Of a DNA stretch of 64,000 bases, positions 27,963 through 36,326 are shown in pieces. Numbering within the stretch: position 1 is the stretch's first letter; each line of letters opens with the position of its first letter. The translations under genes and the position numbers were made by a program. The stretch spans positions 62,001 through 126,000 of the forward strand of contig JADKJI010000062.1 in NCBI GenBank assembly GCA_016721085.1. Reading direction: 5' to 3'. Below the pieces are notes generated by a model, which saw only the letters and a program-made list of their open reading frames with translations, ran no database searches and was not told the origin of the DNA. Origin of the DNA: Chitinophagaceae bacterium. Its GTDB lineage: Bacteria > Bacteroidota > Bacteroidia > Chitinophagales > Chitinophagaceae.

Positions 27963-28954
27963 TAAACAAACTCCAACAACTGCAGACTCTCTATCTTCCA
28001 AGCACAATTAAAATGCCCCTGCGGACAAGCCCTATGTCCATGCAACCCACAAGGCCTGCAGGAAAGAGTTTCTTTGATTTCTACTATATTACTTTGGTCG
28101 GAAAGAGGACCGAAGCCGAAGGAAGGAAGTGTAGAGCAATAGATAGCAGTTACGGGTGCATTTACTGATGAAGCGAAATGCATGGGAGCTGAATCATTTA
28201 CGAAATTCATCTTTGCATCTTTCTGTAGAGCTACAGATTGAAGGAAACTTAATTCACCACAGAGATTATAAACGTTTTTGTTTGTTGTGCCTTTGATAAT
28301 TGTTTCTCCTAAACCTTTATCGCTTGGGGCACCAAGTATGTATATTTTCAAATTGCCTGGAACAAGATTGATGAACTCAATCCATTTTTCTACAGGGTAT
28401 TGCTTAGTAAACCATACTGATGCTGGAGCAACAACTATATAGGGTTCCTTCTTATACCTTTCAACTTTCAATTCATCATTTGATGATGGATATAATCTGG
28501 GCTTTGATGGATGTGCATCTGTAAAAGAGGCTATTAACGATTGGTTCCGGTCTATTTCATGAAGTGGTTGATCTGCAGTACTGATGATATGTTTCACACT
28601 CTTCGTGAAAAGGAAACTTAATGGGTTTTTATCAAACCCGATTTTCATCTTAGCATTGGAAAAAGCAGTGAGTATACCAGTTGCGGCAAAGCGTTGTACA
28701 TTTATTACAGTGTCATAATGTACCCGACGTATTTTCTTGAGTATTTCCCAAAGATGTTTGAGTTTACTTTTTGTCTTATCCCAAACAATAACTTCATTAA
28801 GATAGGGATGATCTTTAAGCAGCCCTTCATTTCCTTTTCTTACCAAAAAATCAATACGGGCATCGGGATAGGAATGGTGCAATTTTTCAATAATGCCGGT
28901 TGCCAGCACTACATCGCCTGTAAAAGCAGTTTGTATAACGAGAAATTTCTGCAT
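27962..28954 (-). CDS. glycosyltransferase family 9 (heptosyltransferase-like)
   Basis: About 330 residues, with an N-terminal MQKFLVIQTAFTGDVVLATG typical of GT9 (LPS heptosyltransferases), a central VVAPASVWFTKQYPVEKWIE, and the C-terminal nucleotide-binding half with FVNDSAPMHFASSVNAPVTA, then a CRPCGLHGHRACPQG cysteine motif frequent in Bacteroidota members. It transfers a sugar in LPS or another surface glycan at the inner face of the membrane; the sugar cannot be read. The start is set at ATG 28954 because this fits the family; a longer frame to 28984 would overlap tsaC by 8 bases. Third gene of an operon with the GNAT-like gene and tsaC. Confidence 0.9.
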   Translation of the reverse strand: MQKFLVIQTAFTGDVVLATGIIEKLHHSYPDARIDFLVRKGNEGLLKDHPYLNEVIVWDKTKSKLKHLWEILKKIRRVHYDTVINVQRFAATGILTAFSNAKMKIGFDKNPLSFLFTKSVKHIISTADQPLHEIDRNQSLIASFTDAHPSKPRLYPSSNDELKVERYKKEPYIVVAPASVWFTKQYPVEKWIEFINLVPGNLKIYILGAPSDKGLGETIIKGTTNKNVYNLCGELSFLQSVALQKDAKMNFVNDSAPMHFASSVNAPVTAIYCSTLPSFGFGPLSDQSNIVEIKETLSCRPCGLHGHRACPQGHFNCAWKIESLQLLEFV

Positions 28955-28976
28955 GCGCGGCAAAACTAAGGAATTG

Positions 28977-29546
28977 TCAGCCACGTAACACTGTCAATGT
29001 GCCATCATCTTCCCATTTAACCACTTTTGAAGCTTGTGCCGGTTTGTTTTCTTGCTGACGATACTTCACTACATAGTCCACACCTTCAATAATTTCAGGA
29101 CTAATTTCGCTGAAGGTAGCGGCAGAAGGAGTTCCAGAAATATTTGCAGAGGTAGAAACCAGGGGATGTCCTAACCTCTTTACTAAGTGACGGCAAAAAT
29201 CTTCTTTCACAATCCTGATACCGATAGAGCCATCTTTGTTTATGAGATTATCTGGAAGCTCAATGGCACCGTTAAATATGATAGTAGTTGGCTGTTGCAA
29301 AGTTTCGAGATAATCAAAAACAGCAGGATCGGGTGCTGCTATATACTGCATCAATGACCGTTCATCAGCTAATAGGATAATAAGGCTTTTCGATTCTTCT
29401 CTTTGTTTCAATTTATAGATTCGCTGAATAGCTTTTTCATTGGTAGCATCACATCCAATACCCCAAATGGTGTCTGTGGGATATAAAATGATGCCGCCGT
29501 TTCTTAGCACATTCAGGCTTTCCACTATATCGTTTTCAAAAGACAT
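28977..29546 (-). CDS. tsaC: threonylcarbamoyl-AMP synthase (Sua5/YciO/YrdC)
   Basis: Makes threonylcarbamoyl-AMP from threonine, bicarbonate and ATP for the t6A37 modification of ANN-decoding tRNAs. The 189-residue YrdC domain shows GGIILYPTDTIWGIGCDATN, RIYKLKQREESKSLIILL and GHPLVSTSANISGTPSA. There is no C-terminal Sua5 domain, so it is the TsaC-type short form. It overlaps the upstream GNAT-like gene by 11 bases. Confidence 0.94.
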   Translation of the reverse strand: MSFENDIVESLNVLRNGGIILYPTDTIWGIGCDATNEKAIQRIYKLKQREESKSLIILLADERSLMQYIAAPDPAVFDYLETLQQPTTIIFNGAIELPDNLINKDGSIGIRIVKEDFCRHLVKRLGHPLVSTSANISGTPSAATFSEISPEIIEGVDYVVKYRQQENKPAQASKVVKWEDDGTLTVLRG

Positions 29547-30669
29547 TTGTTATATATTTTTTTGATATACCCTGAAAGCGTTTATAAATGACTCCTCCAA
29601 GATTCTCCACTTCTGCCCGCATTAAGTGATTCGATTCCAAAATTACGTGACTATCAATTACTGTCATATTTCGTTTACGGGCATCGCGCATCAGTGCTTC
29701 CGCAAGCAAGGCAGTAACACCCACTCCCCTATTTCCTGGCTTAACAGCACCTAACAACAAAACCAATTGTTGGGTTCGCTTCATTGCGCTTAATATATGT
29801 ATAAAACCAAAAGGAAATAATAATCCACCTGATTGTTGTAACCCTTTTGTCATACCAGGCATGGAAACAACAAAGCCCACAGGAACTTGTTCCTTATCCA
29901 ACACCAGTTTCACCAAATCTGGTTCCAATATGGGAACATACTGAGCTGCGAGTTTTACGATTTCTGTTTCCGACAGAGGAACGAATCCGAATATATGTCC
30001 GTAGGTTTCATTCACCAGTTTTAAAACTGGCATTATGTATGGCTTCAATTGACTTCGGCTGCTGAATTCTTTTAATGTAAAAGAGCCCCTGCTTCTGATT
30101 CGGTTGCAGATTTTAATATAACTCTCTGGTAATTGTTCCGGGATATTCACTTTGTATGAAAGGCAATCTAGTTCCTTTGTATACCCTTCGTTTTCTACCA
30201 ATTGTTGTAGATATGGTGGATTAGCAGGTGTTAAAATAACAGCGAGGTTTTCATGCCCTTCAATTTTTAAACCTTGCGGGTCCTTATCAGAAAAACCAAA
30301 AGGACCAATCACTTTATTCATTCCCTTGTGGATGGCCCATTTTTCGATGGCTTTAATCAACAGGCTGCTTATTTCTTTATCGTTGATGCAGTCGAGATTA
30401 AAAAAACGAGCGGTAGTTTCTTTATGTTCAGTATTATATTTCTTATTGATGATTCCCATGATTCTTCCAACCGGAACGCCATCTTTAAATGCGATATACC
30501 GGATAGTATCTGAATAACCAAGGGCTTCATTATGTTTGGGAGAATGGAATTTCTTTTCATCGCCATATAATGGCGGTACCCATTCCTTATAGCTTTTATA
30601 GAGCTGTTTAGGGAGAAAGATAAAGAGGGAAAGTTCTTTAGGGTTTGTGACCTCCTTCAGGGCAATCAT
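29536..30669 (-). CDS. GNAT-fold acyltransferase-like protein, Bacteroidota-type
   Basis: A 377-residue cytoplasmic protein. The N-terminal half has FLPKQLYKSYKEWVPPLYGD and IRYIAFKDGVPVGRIMGIIN, a pattern of the N-terminal part of an acetyltransferase fold, and IGPFGFSDKDPQGLKIEGHE; the C-terminal half carries a second GNAT-like region (GNRGVGVTALLAEALMRDA, ESNHLMRAEVENLGG). Members are widespread in Bacteroidota without known substrate. First gene of the operon with tsaC and GT9, divergent from dapD. Confidence 0.72.
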   Translation of the reverse strand: MIALKEVTNPKELSLFIFLPKQLYKSYKEWVPPLYGDEKKFHSPKHNEALGYSDTIRYIAFKDGVPVGRIMGIINKKYNTEHKETTARFFNLDCINDKEISSLLIKAIEKWAIHKGMNKVIGPFGFSDKDPQGLKIEGHENLAVILTPANPPYLQQLVENEGYTKELDCLSYKVNIPEQLPESYIKICNRIRSRGSFTLKEFSSRSQLKPYIMPVLKLVNETYGHIFGFVPLSETEIVKLAAQYVPILEPDLVKLVLDKEQVPVGFVVSMPGMTKGLQQSGGLLFPFGFIHILSAMKRTQQLVLLLGAVKPGNRGVGVTALLAEALMRDARKRNMTVIDSHVILESNHLMRAEVENLGGVIYKRFQGISKKYITNVF

Positions 30670-30785
30670 ACCTGTAGGTTTTAGTCAAACCTACTCCATT
30701 TAGGCACAAGAAAAAAATTATCACCAATTGTTCCCCAATAACAATCATTCCCTGTGAGAGGCCTACTTTTGCAAAAAATATAGCA

Positions 30786-31601
30786 ATGGAATTGAAATCC
30801 CTGATACTGGAAGCCTGGGGAAACCGGGAACTGTTGAAAGACACAAAATATAGTGATGCCGTAAGGGCCGTGATTGAAGAAGTGGACAAGGGCCGTTTAC
30901 GTACTGCTAGTCCTACTGATAATGGCTGGCAGGTAAATGAATGGGTAAAGCAAGCTATCCTAATGTATTTCGGTATTCAACAGATGCAGACCTGGGATGT
31001 TGCTCCATTCGAATTCTATGATAAGATGTTATTGAAAAAGAATTATGCTGATTTGGGAGTACGTGCTGTACCTCATGCAGTAGCGCGTTATGGAGCTTTC
31101 TTAGCACGTAATGTAGTATTGATGCCAAGCTATGTAAATATCGGTGCGTATGTAGATGAAGGTACGATGGTGGATACCTGGGCTACTGTAGGTAGCTGTG
31201 CGCAAATTGGAAAAGGAGTTCATTTGAGTGGTGGTGTTGGCATTGGTGGTGTATTGGAACCTTTACAGGCGAGTCCAGTAATTATAGAAGATGGATGTTT
31301 TATCGGTAGTCGTTGTATTGTAGTTGAAGGAGTGATTGTAGAGAAGGAAGCGGTATTAGGTGCTAATGTAGTATTAACTCAATCAACAAAAATTATTGAT
31401 GTAAGTGGTGCTGAGCCTATTGAAATGAAAGGAAGAGTACCAGCAAGAAGTGTTGTTATTCCCGGATCTTATACAAAGAAATTCCCTGCGGGAGAATACG
31501 GAGTAGGATGTGCATTGATAATAGGAAAGAGAAAGCCGAGTACGGATTTGAAGACGAGTTTGAATGATGCGCTGCGAGATTTTAATGTATCGTTTAACTA
31601 G
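30786..31601 (+). CDS. dapD: tetrahydrodipicolinate N-succinyltransferase DapD
   Basis: Third-from-last block of lysine/meso-diaminopimelate synthesis: succinylates tetrahydrodipicolinate with succinyl-CoA. The 271-residue protein has an N-terminal helical domain and then the left-handed beta-helix hexapeptide repeats (GAYVDEGTMVDTWATVGS, CAQIGKGVHLSGGVGIGGV, EDGCFIGSRCIVVEG), with the conserved LEPLQASPVIIED loop. It feeds peptidoglycan synthesis. Stands alone, followed by a palindromic repeat. Confidence 0.97.
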   Translation: MELKSLILEAWGNRELLKDTKYSDAVRAVIEEVDKGRLRTASPTDNGWQVNEWVKQAILMYFGIQQMQTWDVAPFEFYDKMLLKKNYADLGVRAVPHAVARYGAFLARNVVLMPSYVNIGAYVDEGTMVDTWATVGSCAQIGKGVHLSGGVGIGGVLEPLQASPVIIEDGCFIGSRCIVVEGVIVEKEAVLGANVVLTQSTKIIDVSGAEPIEMKGRVPARSVVIPGSYTKKFPAGEYGVGCALIIGKRKPSTDLKTSLNDALRDFNVSFN

Positions 31602-31604
31602 TTC

Positions 31605-31835
31605 AGTTCAAAAGTTCAAGGGTTTAATGGTTCCTAGGGCTGTGTAAAAGCGGTCAGTTTTAATGCTCTAAGTTTTTTTCAACCGCAGAGGCGCAGAGAC
31701 GCAGGGAGCATTCTTCTGCGTCTCTGCGTCTCTGCGGTTATAAAATTACAAAGCACATAAGGCTTACCATTAGTCAGCCCTATGGAACTTCTTGAACCCA
31801 TTGAACTTTTTGAACATATTAACCCATTAAACTTA
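31605..31835. repeat. concentric palindrome (GTTCAA words around a GAGACGC hairpin)
   Basis: The gap between dapD and the EamA gene. Core: AACCGCAGAGGCGCAGAGAC / GTCTCTGCGTCTCTGCGGTT (31681-31740). Outer arms: GTTCAAAAGTTCAAGGGTTT with GGTTCCTAGGGCTG (31605-31645) against CAGCCCTATGGAACTTCTTG and AACCCATTGAAC (31776-31806). Confidence 0.85.
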
Positions 31836-31842
31836 AAATAAT

Positions 31843-32775
31843 TTGCCTGCACCTTCTACCAAACTTTCCGCTGCAGGCTTCCTGATCACCCTCGCAGGTT
31901 CCATCCTTTTTTCCACCAAGGCAGTGATAGTTAAGAAGGCATTTGCAGATATAAAGATTGATGCATTATCGTTGCTTACATTGAGGATGGTATTTTCGTT
32001 ACCTTTTTACGTGGTGGCGGCCTGGTTAGCGGGAAGAAATGAAAACAAAGCATCATTAACAAACAAGGAATGGGTGCAGGTATTATTGGTGGGAGCTTGC
32101 GGTTATTATTTAAGCAGCTTTTTGGATTTTGAAGGGCTTCGATATATATCGGCAGGATTAGAGCGATTGATATTATTCCTCTACCCCACGTTTGTGGTTT
32201 TCATCAATCTCATACTATTCAAACAAAAGATCAATAAGCTGCAGTGGGTGGCATTATGTCTTACATATACTGGTATTGCCATTGCATATGCAGGAGAATT
32301 GAAGCTGGATCATTCGCAGGCGGGTTTTTATTTGGGAAGTGGATTGGTGTTTTTATGTGCCATAACTTTTGCTATTTATACTGCAGGCAGCGGAAGGTTA
32401 ATACCGAAACTAGGAGCGACACGTTTTACTGCCTATTCCATGTTATCGGCAACTGCGGGAATATTTATCCATTTCCTGATACAGAACAATGGGAAATTGG
32501 AAAGTCTATCAGGCCCTGGCTACTGGGGATTTGGTATTGCCATTGCCATTTTCGCAACTATCCTGCCTTCTTTCCTGATATCTAATGGAATGAAACGAAT
32601 TGGATCTAATAATGTGGCGATTATTTCAAGTATTGGGCCGGTTTCGACCATATTACAAGCGCATTTTATCTTGGGAGAGCCGATAATTATGGCTCAAATT
32701 GTAGGTACCGTATTGGTAATCATCGGGGTATTGCTGATAGGTTGGAGAAGCCAGTCGACAACGGCGAAAAATTAA
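31843..32775 (+). CDS. EamA/DMT family transporter
   Basis: A 310-residue drug/metabolite transporter with ten predicted helices in two EamA halves (first half about 10-145, second about 160-300). Typical pieces are LAGSILFSTKAVIVKKAF at the start and GPVSTILQAHFILGEPI near the end. It probably exports amino acids or other small metabolites. The only possible start is TTG at 31843: the in-frame TAA at 31834 closes the frame just upstream and the next ATG is near residue 49, inside helix 2. The TTG is itself near the edge of the repeat-rich gap. Confidence 0.88.
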   Translation: MPAPSTKLSAAGFLITLAGSILFSTKAVIVKKAFADIKIDALSLLTLRMVFSLPFYVVAAWLAGRNENKASLTNKEWVQVLLVGACGYYLSSFLDFEGLRYISAGLERLILFLYPTFVVFINLILFKQKINKLQWVALCLTYTGIAIAYAGELKLDHSQAGFYLGSGLVFLCAITFAIYTAGSGRLIPKLGATRFTAYSMLSATAGIFIHFLIQNNGKLESLSGPGYWGFGIAIAIFATILPSFLISNGMKRIGSNNVAIISSIGPVSTILQAHFILGEPIIMAQIVGTVLVIIGVLLIGWRSQSTTAKN

Positions 32776-32940
32776 GTTTTGGCTGCTTTGGTAGGTTTTT
32801 GGTTTTCAGCTATATTTGCAGCCCCTGAATGAGGAAGTTAACGGTTCAAGGTATGAAAGTTTGAAAGTTGTTAGCAACCTGAATTGCTTAGTTAGAAACC
32901 GAAGAACCATTAAACGACTTTGGACATTAAACTAAAAAAA

Positions 32941-33024
32941 GCCCAGGTGGCGAAATTGGTAGACGCACTGTGTTCAGGTCGCAGCGTTCGCAAGGATGTG
33001 CTGGTTCGAATCCAGTCCTGGGCA
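32941..33024 (+). tRNA. tRNA-Leu (CAG anticodon)
   Basis: Acceptor stem GCCCAGG / CCTGGGC with discriminator A, D-loop GGCGAAATTGGTAGACGC, anticodon stem CTGTG / CGCAG around the loop TTCAGGT (anticodon CAG), a long class II variable arm and T-arm with GGTTCGAATCC. The 3' CCA is not encoded. A frame that reads through it (32970-33152) is spurious. Confidence 0.96.
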
Positions 33025-33031
33025 CTTTTAG

Positions 33032-33062
33032 AGACTCAACGTATGTTGGGTCTTTTTTTTTA
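33032..33062 (+). terminator. terminator of tRNA-Leu
   Basis: AGACTCAAC / GTTGGGTCT hairpin with GTAT loop followed by eight T residues, directly behind the tRNA. Confidence 0.8.
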
Positions 33063-33063
33063 A

Positions 33064-33356
33064 TTGAAAAGTCAAAAGTTAAAAGTCAAAAATGGGGATA
33101 CACTATAGACTCCCTTTTTGACTTTTTACTTTTGACTTTTTACTTCATATAATTATTGGTTTTTACTAAAGTACAGGTTGTATAAGGTCTCCAACCTTAT
33201 AAGGTTGGAGACCTTATACAACCTCCAGTTGCCTGAATGCTGAAGAATTAGTTGTAAAATCTTTTGAAAGTCAAAATTAAAAAGTATAAAGTCAAAAATG
33301 GGGAATCACTAGCGGCTCCATTTTTGACTTTTAACTTTTGAATTTCAAATTTTAAA
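33064..33356. repeat. left composite repeat: CAAAAGT hairpin, 50-bp perfect palindrome, second CAAAAGT hairpin
   Basis: Three parts in order: a hairpin of CAAAAGT-type words (GTCAAAAGTTAAAAGTCAAA, 33070-33090, against TTTTTGACTTTTTACTTTTG, 33111-33140); a perfect 50-bp palindrome (33175-33224) of which each half is AGGTTGTATAAGGTCTCCAA plus CCT; and another CAAAAGT-type hairpin (33266-33352). A related composite lies at 34866-35085 beyond the next gene. The remaining spacer to 33632 is AT-rich without a visible gene. Confidence 0.92.
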
Positions 33357-33632
33357 TTTCCTCAACTGGTTCAATCAAGCACTTCTACCACTCATGCCCC
33401 TCACGATTGCTTATTCCAATTGAGCGCATATCTAGAATTGTTAGTTTTAGTCCTTTCGCTCCAGCACTTCCTTCTCCAGCTTTTGCTTATTCGTTTCTAA
33501 TTACCCGTTATGTATTAATTTGGCCTTTTTGGATATATTTTATACCTTTATAATAATACGGCTATTTATAAATGTTATATCATTGAATTTGATATCGATA
33601 AATTCTGGTTTTATTCTAACACAATCCTTTAT

Positions 33633-34862
33633 ATGAAACAATTAGGTATAATCTGCTGCACACTTTTCTGTCTTTCTTCAGTAACTGCCCAAATGAACTA
33701 TTTGCCAGGGAGTATCAAAAAAAATTCTGGTGAAACCGTGGAGGGTTTTATAGATTATAAAGGGTGGGATATCAATCCAAAACAGATCAAATTCCGAACA
33801 AGTGCCGAAAGTACTGTTGTTGTGTACACCATCTCTGATCTCATCTCTTTCGAAGTGACTGGAAAAGACAAATTTGTAAGAGCTGATGTAACAGAAGACA
33901 TGAAACCTGTGAGTGTTTCGGATTTAAACAATTCACCGGAGAAACCGACCGTAAATACCACGGTGTTTTTGAGGGAATTATTTAGAAACGAAAGAATCGG
34001 TCTTTACTTTCTGAAGGATTTCAAATACCATTTTTTTGTACAGGAAGGCAATGGCAAATTTGATGAATTAATATATTCAGTAACATTTTCCTCAGACTAT
34101 TCTAAAATCGTTAACCGTTCTGTTTTCCAGAACCAGTTGCTTACCTATTTTCCAGAAAAAAGATCGGATGCCGCTGTAGTAGCCGCTTTGGCAAAACTGA
34201 ACTATGTTGAGAAGGACTTAACCAACTTTTTTTATTACATCACAAATACCCCTCCTAAGAAACATGAAAGAGTAAAGCCAGTACTCTTTGCAGGAACGGG
34301 TATGGCCTACTCAACAATTAATGTAACAGGTCCAACCAAGATAGCTGATCACTCCATCAAGTCATCGATTTCACCGCTTTTCTTTATTGGTGCTGATTTT
34401 GGCACCAGAAGAGGTGGACCCGCTTTACTGAGATTACAAGCGGAATATTATACTGCCCAATACCAGAGTTCTTATATGCGGCCCTATGGAGGGTATACAG
34501 CGGAAGATGAAAGGTATACATTGAAAATGTCGACCATTAAAGCTTCTATGGGATTGATTTATCAATTCTGGAGATCGGATAAAAATATTGCCTATGCAGG
34601 ATTGGAAGTATCGGGCAATTTTTCAAGTTACAAGGAAAATGTATTAACCCTTCGGGATACCACTGCTGGTACCACCCGGACACAAAAGGACCCACTTATT
34701 TTTGAAGGAACCTGGTTTGGTGTTCACGCCCTCGCTGGGTATCAACTGAATAAAAGGTTTGATATTTCCATTGTCGGGAAACTAATGGGATCATTTAGCA
34801 ATATGGAACTTATTGGCGTGAAACCGAGCTTGTATGAGATAAAGGTTGGGTATAGGCTATAA
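33633..34862 (+). CDS. exported beta-barrel-like protein, unknown family
   Basis: A 409-residue protein with signal peptide (MKQLGIICCTLFCLSSVTAQ). Residues about 22-200 look like a soluble beta domain that starts with YLPGSIKKNSGETVEGFIDY, a beginning seen in Bacteroidota surface proteins; residues 215-409 have the alternating strand pattern of a small porin-like outer-membrane barrel, ending in KVGYRL. No known family is recognised. It is the only gene inside a pair of direct composite repeats about 1.8 kb apart, so it may be a repeat-flanked cassette. Confidence 0.72.
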   Translation: MKQLGIICCTLFCLSSVTAQMNYLPGSIKKNSGETVEGFIDYKGWDINPKQIKFRTSAESTVVVYTISDLISFEVTGKDKFVRADVTEDMKPVSVSDLNNSPEKPTVNTTVFLRELFRNERIGLYFLKDFKYHFFVQEGNGKFDELIYSVTFSSDYSKIVNRSVFQNQLLTYFPEKRSDAAVVAALAKLNYVEKDLTNFFYYITNTPPKKHERVKPVLFAGTGMAYSTINVTGPTKIADHSIKSSISPLFFIGADFGTRRGGPALLRLQAEYYTAQYQSSYMRPYGGYTAEDERYTLKMSTIKASMGLIYQFWRSDKNIAYAGLEVSGNFSSYKENVLTLRDTTAGTTRTQKDPLIFEGTWFGVHALAGYQLNKRFDISIVGKLMGSFSNMELIGVKPSLYEIKVGYRL

Positions 34863-34863
34863 A

Positions 34864-35090
34864 AGTAAAAATTCAAAAGTCAAAAGTCAAAAGTCAAAAA
34901 CGGGGTTACACTAAATGCTCCATTTTTGACTTTTTACTTTTGAATTTCAATTTTATTGATTTTTACTAAACAAGAGGTTGTATAAGGTCTCCAACCTTAT
35001 AAGGTTGGAGACCTTATACAACCTCTTGTTTCAAAAAACAGAAGAATCGGTTGTAAACCCCTACAAAATTCAAAAGTTAAAAGTAAAAAT
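34864..35090. repeat. right composite repeat with 64-bp perfect palindrome
   Basis: CAAAAGT-type hairpin (AAAAGTCAAAAGTCAAAAGT, 34873-34900, against TTTTTGACTTTTTACTTTTG, 34923-34943), then a perfect palindrome 34968-35031 whose central 50 bases (34975-35024) are identical to 33175-33224, then the arm TCAAAAGTTAAAAGTAAAAA. Flanking bases outside the palindrome (TTTTTACTAAA before, GAAGAAT..GGTTGTAAA after) are also shared with the left copy, so the two are true diverged duplicates. Confidence 0.92.
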
Positions 35091-35125
35091 GTGCCAGAGA
35101 CGGAGAATGGTTTCGATGTATATAC

Positions 35126-35491
35126 TCATTCGCCGAAAAGCCATTCAACAATATTGAAGAAATCGAAAAAGATAAAAATCAAAAAGAATAGTAATCCTAT
35201 AACATAAGAAACAATAATCCTTTTAGACAGAATATTGTTCTCTACAAACAATCCTACTAAGATTAAAAGAGAAGAAAACGAAACAAACAGATAAGACAAG
35301 ATAATCAGGTTGATAGAGAAGTATATGCAAGAAGAATCTTCAATTTGTCGATAATTTCCATGATAAATAGCTACAATATTGGCATTCTCCAGAACGATAC
35401 ACACGAACAGCATGAGTATAGTAAAAAAAGGCCAGATAATACTAGTCCACAAAAGCACTCTAATTAATCTCATATTTATTAAGTAATTCAA
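35126..35491 (-). CDS. small membrane protein, unknown
   Basis: About 115-121 residues with four hydrophobic segments separated by short polar loops; the start is ATG 35473 (MRLIRVLLW) or 35491. No recognised family. It lies between CAAAAGT repeat elements and is transcribed toward the repeat at 34.9 kb. Codon use and base composition look like the neighbours, so it is likely real, but support is modest. Confidence 0.5.
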   Translation of the reverse strand: MNYLINMRLIRVLLWTSIIWPFFTILMLFVCIVLENANIVAIYHGNYRQIEDSSCIYFSINLIILSYLFVSFSSLLILVGLFVENNILSKRIIVSYVIGLLFFLIFIFFDFFNIVEWLFGE

Positions 35492-35494
35492 AAA

Positions 35495-35611
35495 TCAAAA
35501 GTAAAAAGTAAAAAAAATGAAAATAGTAGGGCCTGCTTAATAACAGGCTGTCACTCAATTTTGACTTTTGACTTTTGACTTTTGATTTTTGACTTTTGAT
35601 TTTTTACTTTC
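35495..35611. repeat. CAAAAGT/ACTTTTG hairpin
   Basis: TTCAAAAATCAAAAGTAAAA..(35495-35520) pairs with TTTTGACTTTTGACTTTTGA.. (35554-35606) around an inner AGGGCCTGCTTAATAACAGG stem. It separates two short minus-strand genes. Confidence 0.8.
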
Positions 35612-35612
35612 C

Positions 35613-36269
35613 TCAAAACCTAAACCACGGATACGGCTCTGCCATATAATTCAAAGCCCTTGGCAATCCATCTCCAGGAATTAGTTTTAAAAGAGGTTGA
35701 AGTGAAGGATTAGAAGGATATTTTTTACCATCATACTTAATGATATGAAACTTGCCCCCTGTTTGGATGAATAAGTCTTTCCATCCTTTAGTGACATTAT
35801 TATCGATAACTATAGGATAATCACTGACTGTAAATTTAGAAACAGTAACCCCTTTAGCATTTAATATATAAAAAGTACACCCGCCAGTTCCGCAGAAATA
35901 GGGGCCGGTTAGTCCAGTGAATATCTCTTTCTGTCCGTCAGAATTCAAATCGTATTCGAAAAATATAAACCTACGGCTGAAGGAATCTATAAGACCTTTA
36001 CTAAGGTCATCTTTGAAAAGGCTATTAAGTGATGTACGTACAATCTCAGCAGTTATATTGCTGGAAGTATTTTCGCCATATCGGGAAGCAGGAATGGAAT
36101 CGGATGGTTCAGGATCTGTAGGATCTGGTTCGGAAACCTCTTCAGAAATCAAAACAGTTTCTTTCGTTTGCTTATTTGAAGTATCTGCATTTGTGGTGGT
36201 TGAGTCTGTTGCAGTTCCAGTGCAGGCATAGAAAATACAACTTGATAAAAGCATTAAAAGATATTTCAT
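35613..36269 (-). CDS. lipoprotein, unknown function
   Basis: A 218-residue lipoprotein: signal and lipobox LLSSCIFYACTG (Cys near 16), a Thr/Ser/Asp/Pro-rich linker (to about residue 65), then a globular domain with FFEYDLNSDGQKEIFTGLTG, an EF-hand-like or FG-GAP-like D-x-N-x-D-G calcium loop, and CGTGGCTFYILN containing two close cysteines. Probably faces the periplasm. No family assigned. It is followed by the DUF418 gene upstream on the same strand, 57 bases away. Confidence 0.68.
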   Translation of the reverse strand: MKYLLMLLSSCIFYACTGTATDSTTTNADTSNKQTKETVLISEEVSEPDPTDPEPSDSIPASRYGENTSSNITAEIVRTSLNSLFKDDLSKGLIDSFSRRFIFFEYDLNSDGQKEIFTGLTGPYFCGTGGCTFYILNAKGVTVSKFTVSDYPIVIDNNVTKGWKDLFIQTGGKFHIIKYDGKKYPSNPSLQPLLKLIPGDGLPRALNYMAEPYPWFRF

Positions 36270-36326
36270 AAAACAGGTTTTGGTACCAGTAATTTACCAT
36301 TTTCAAAATATAAATAACAGAAACAA

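Noticed and set aside
32970..33152. 60-residue frame crossing the tRNA-Leu
   Set aside because: It is part of the tRNA gene and its terminator.
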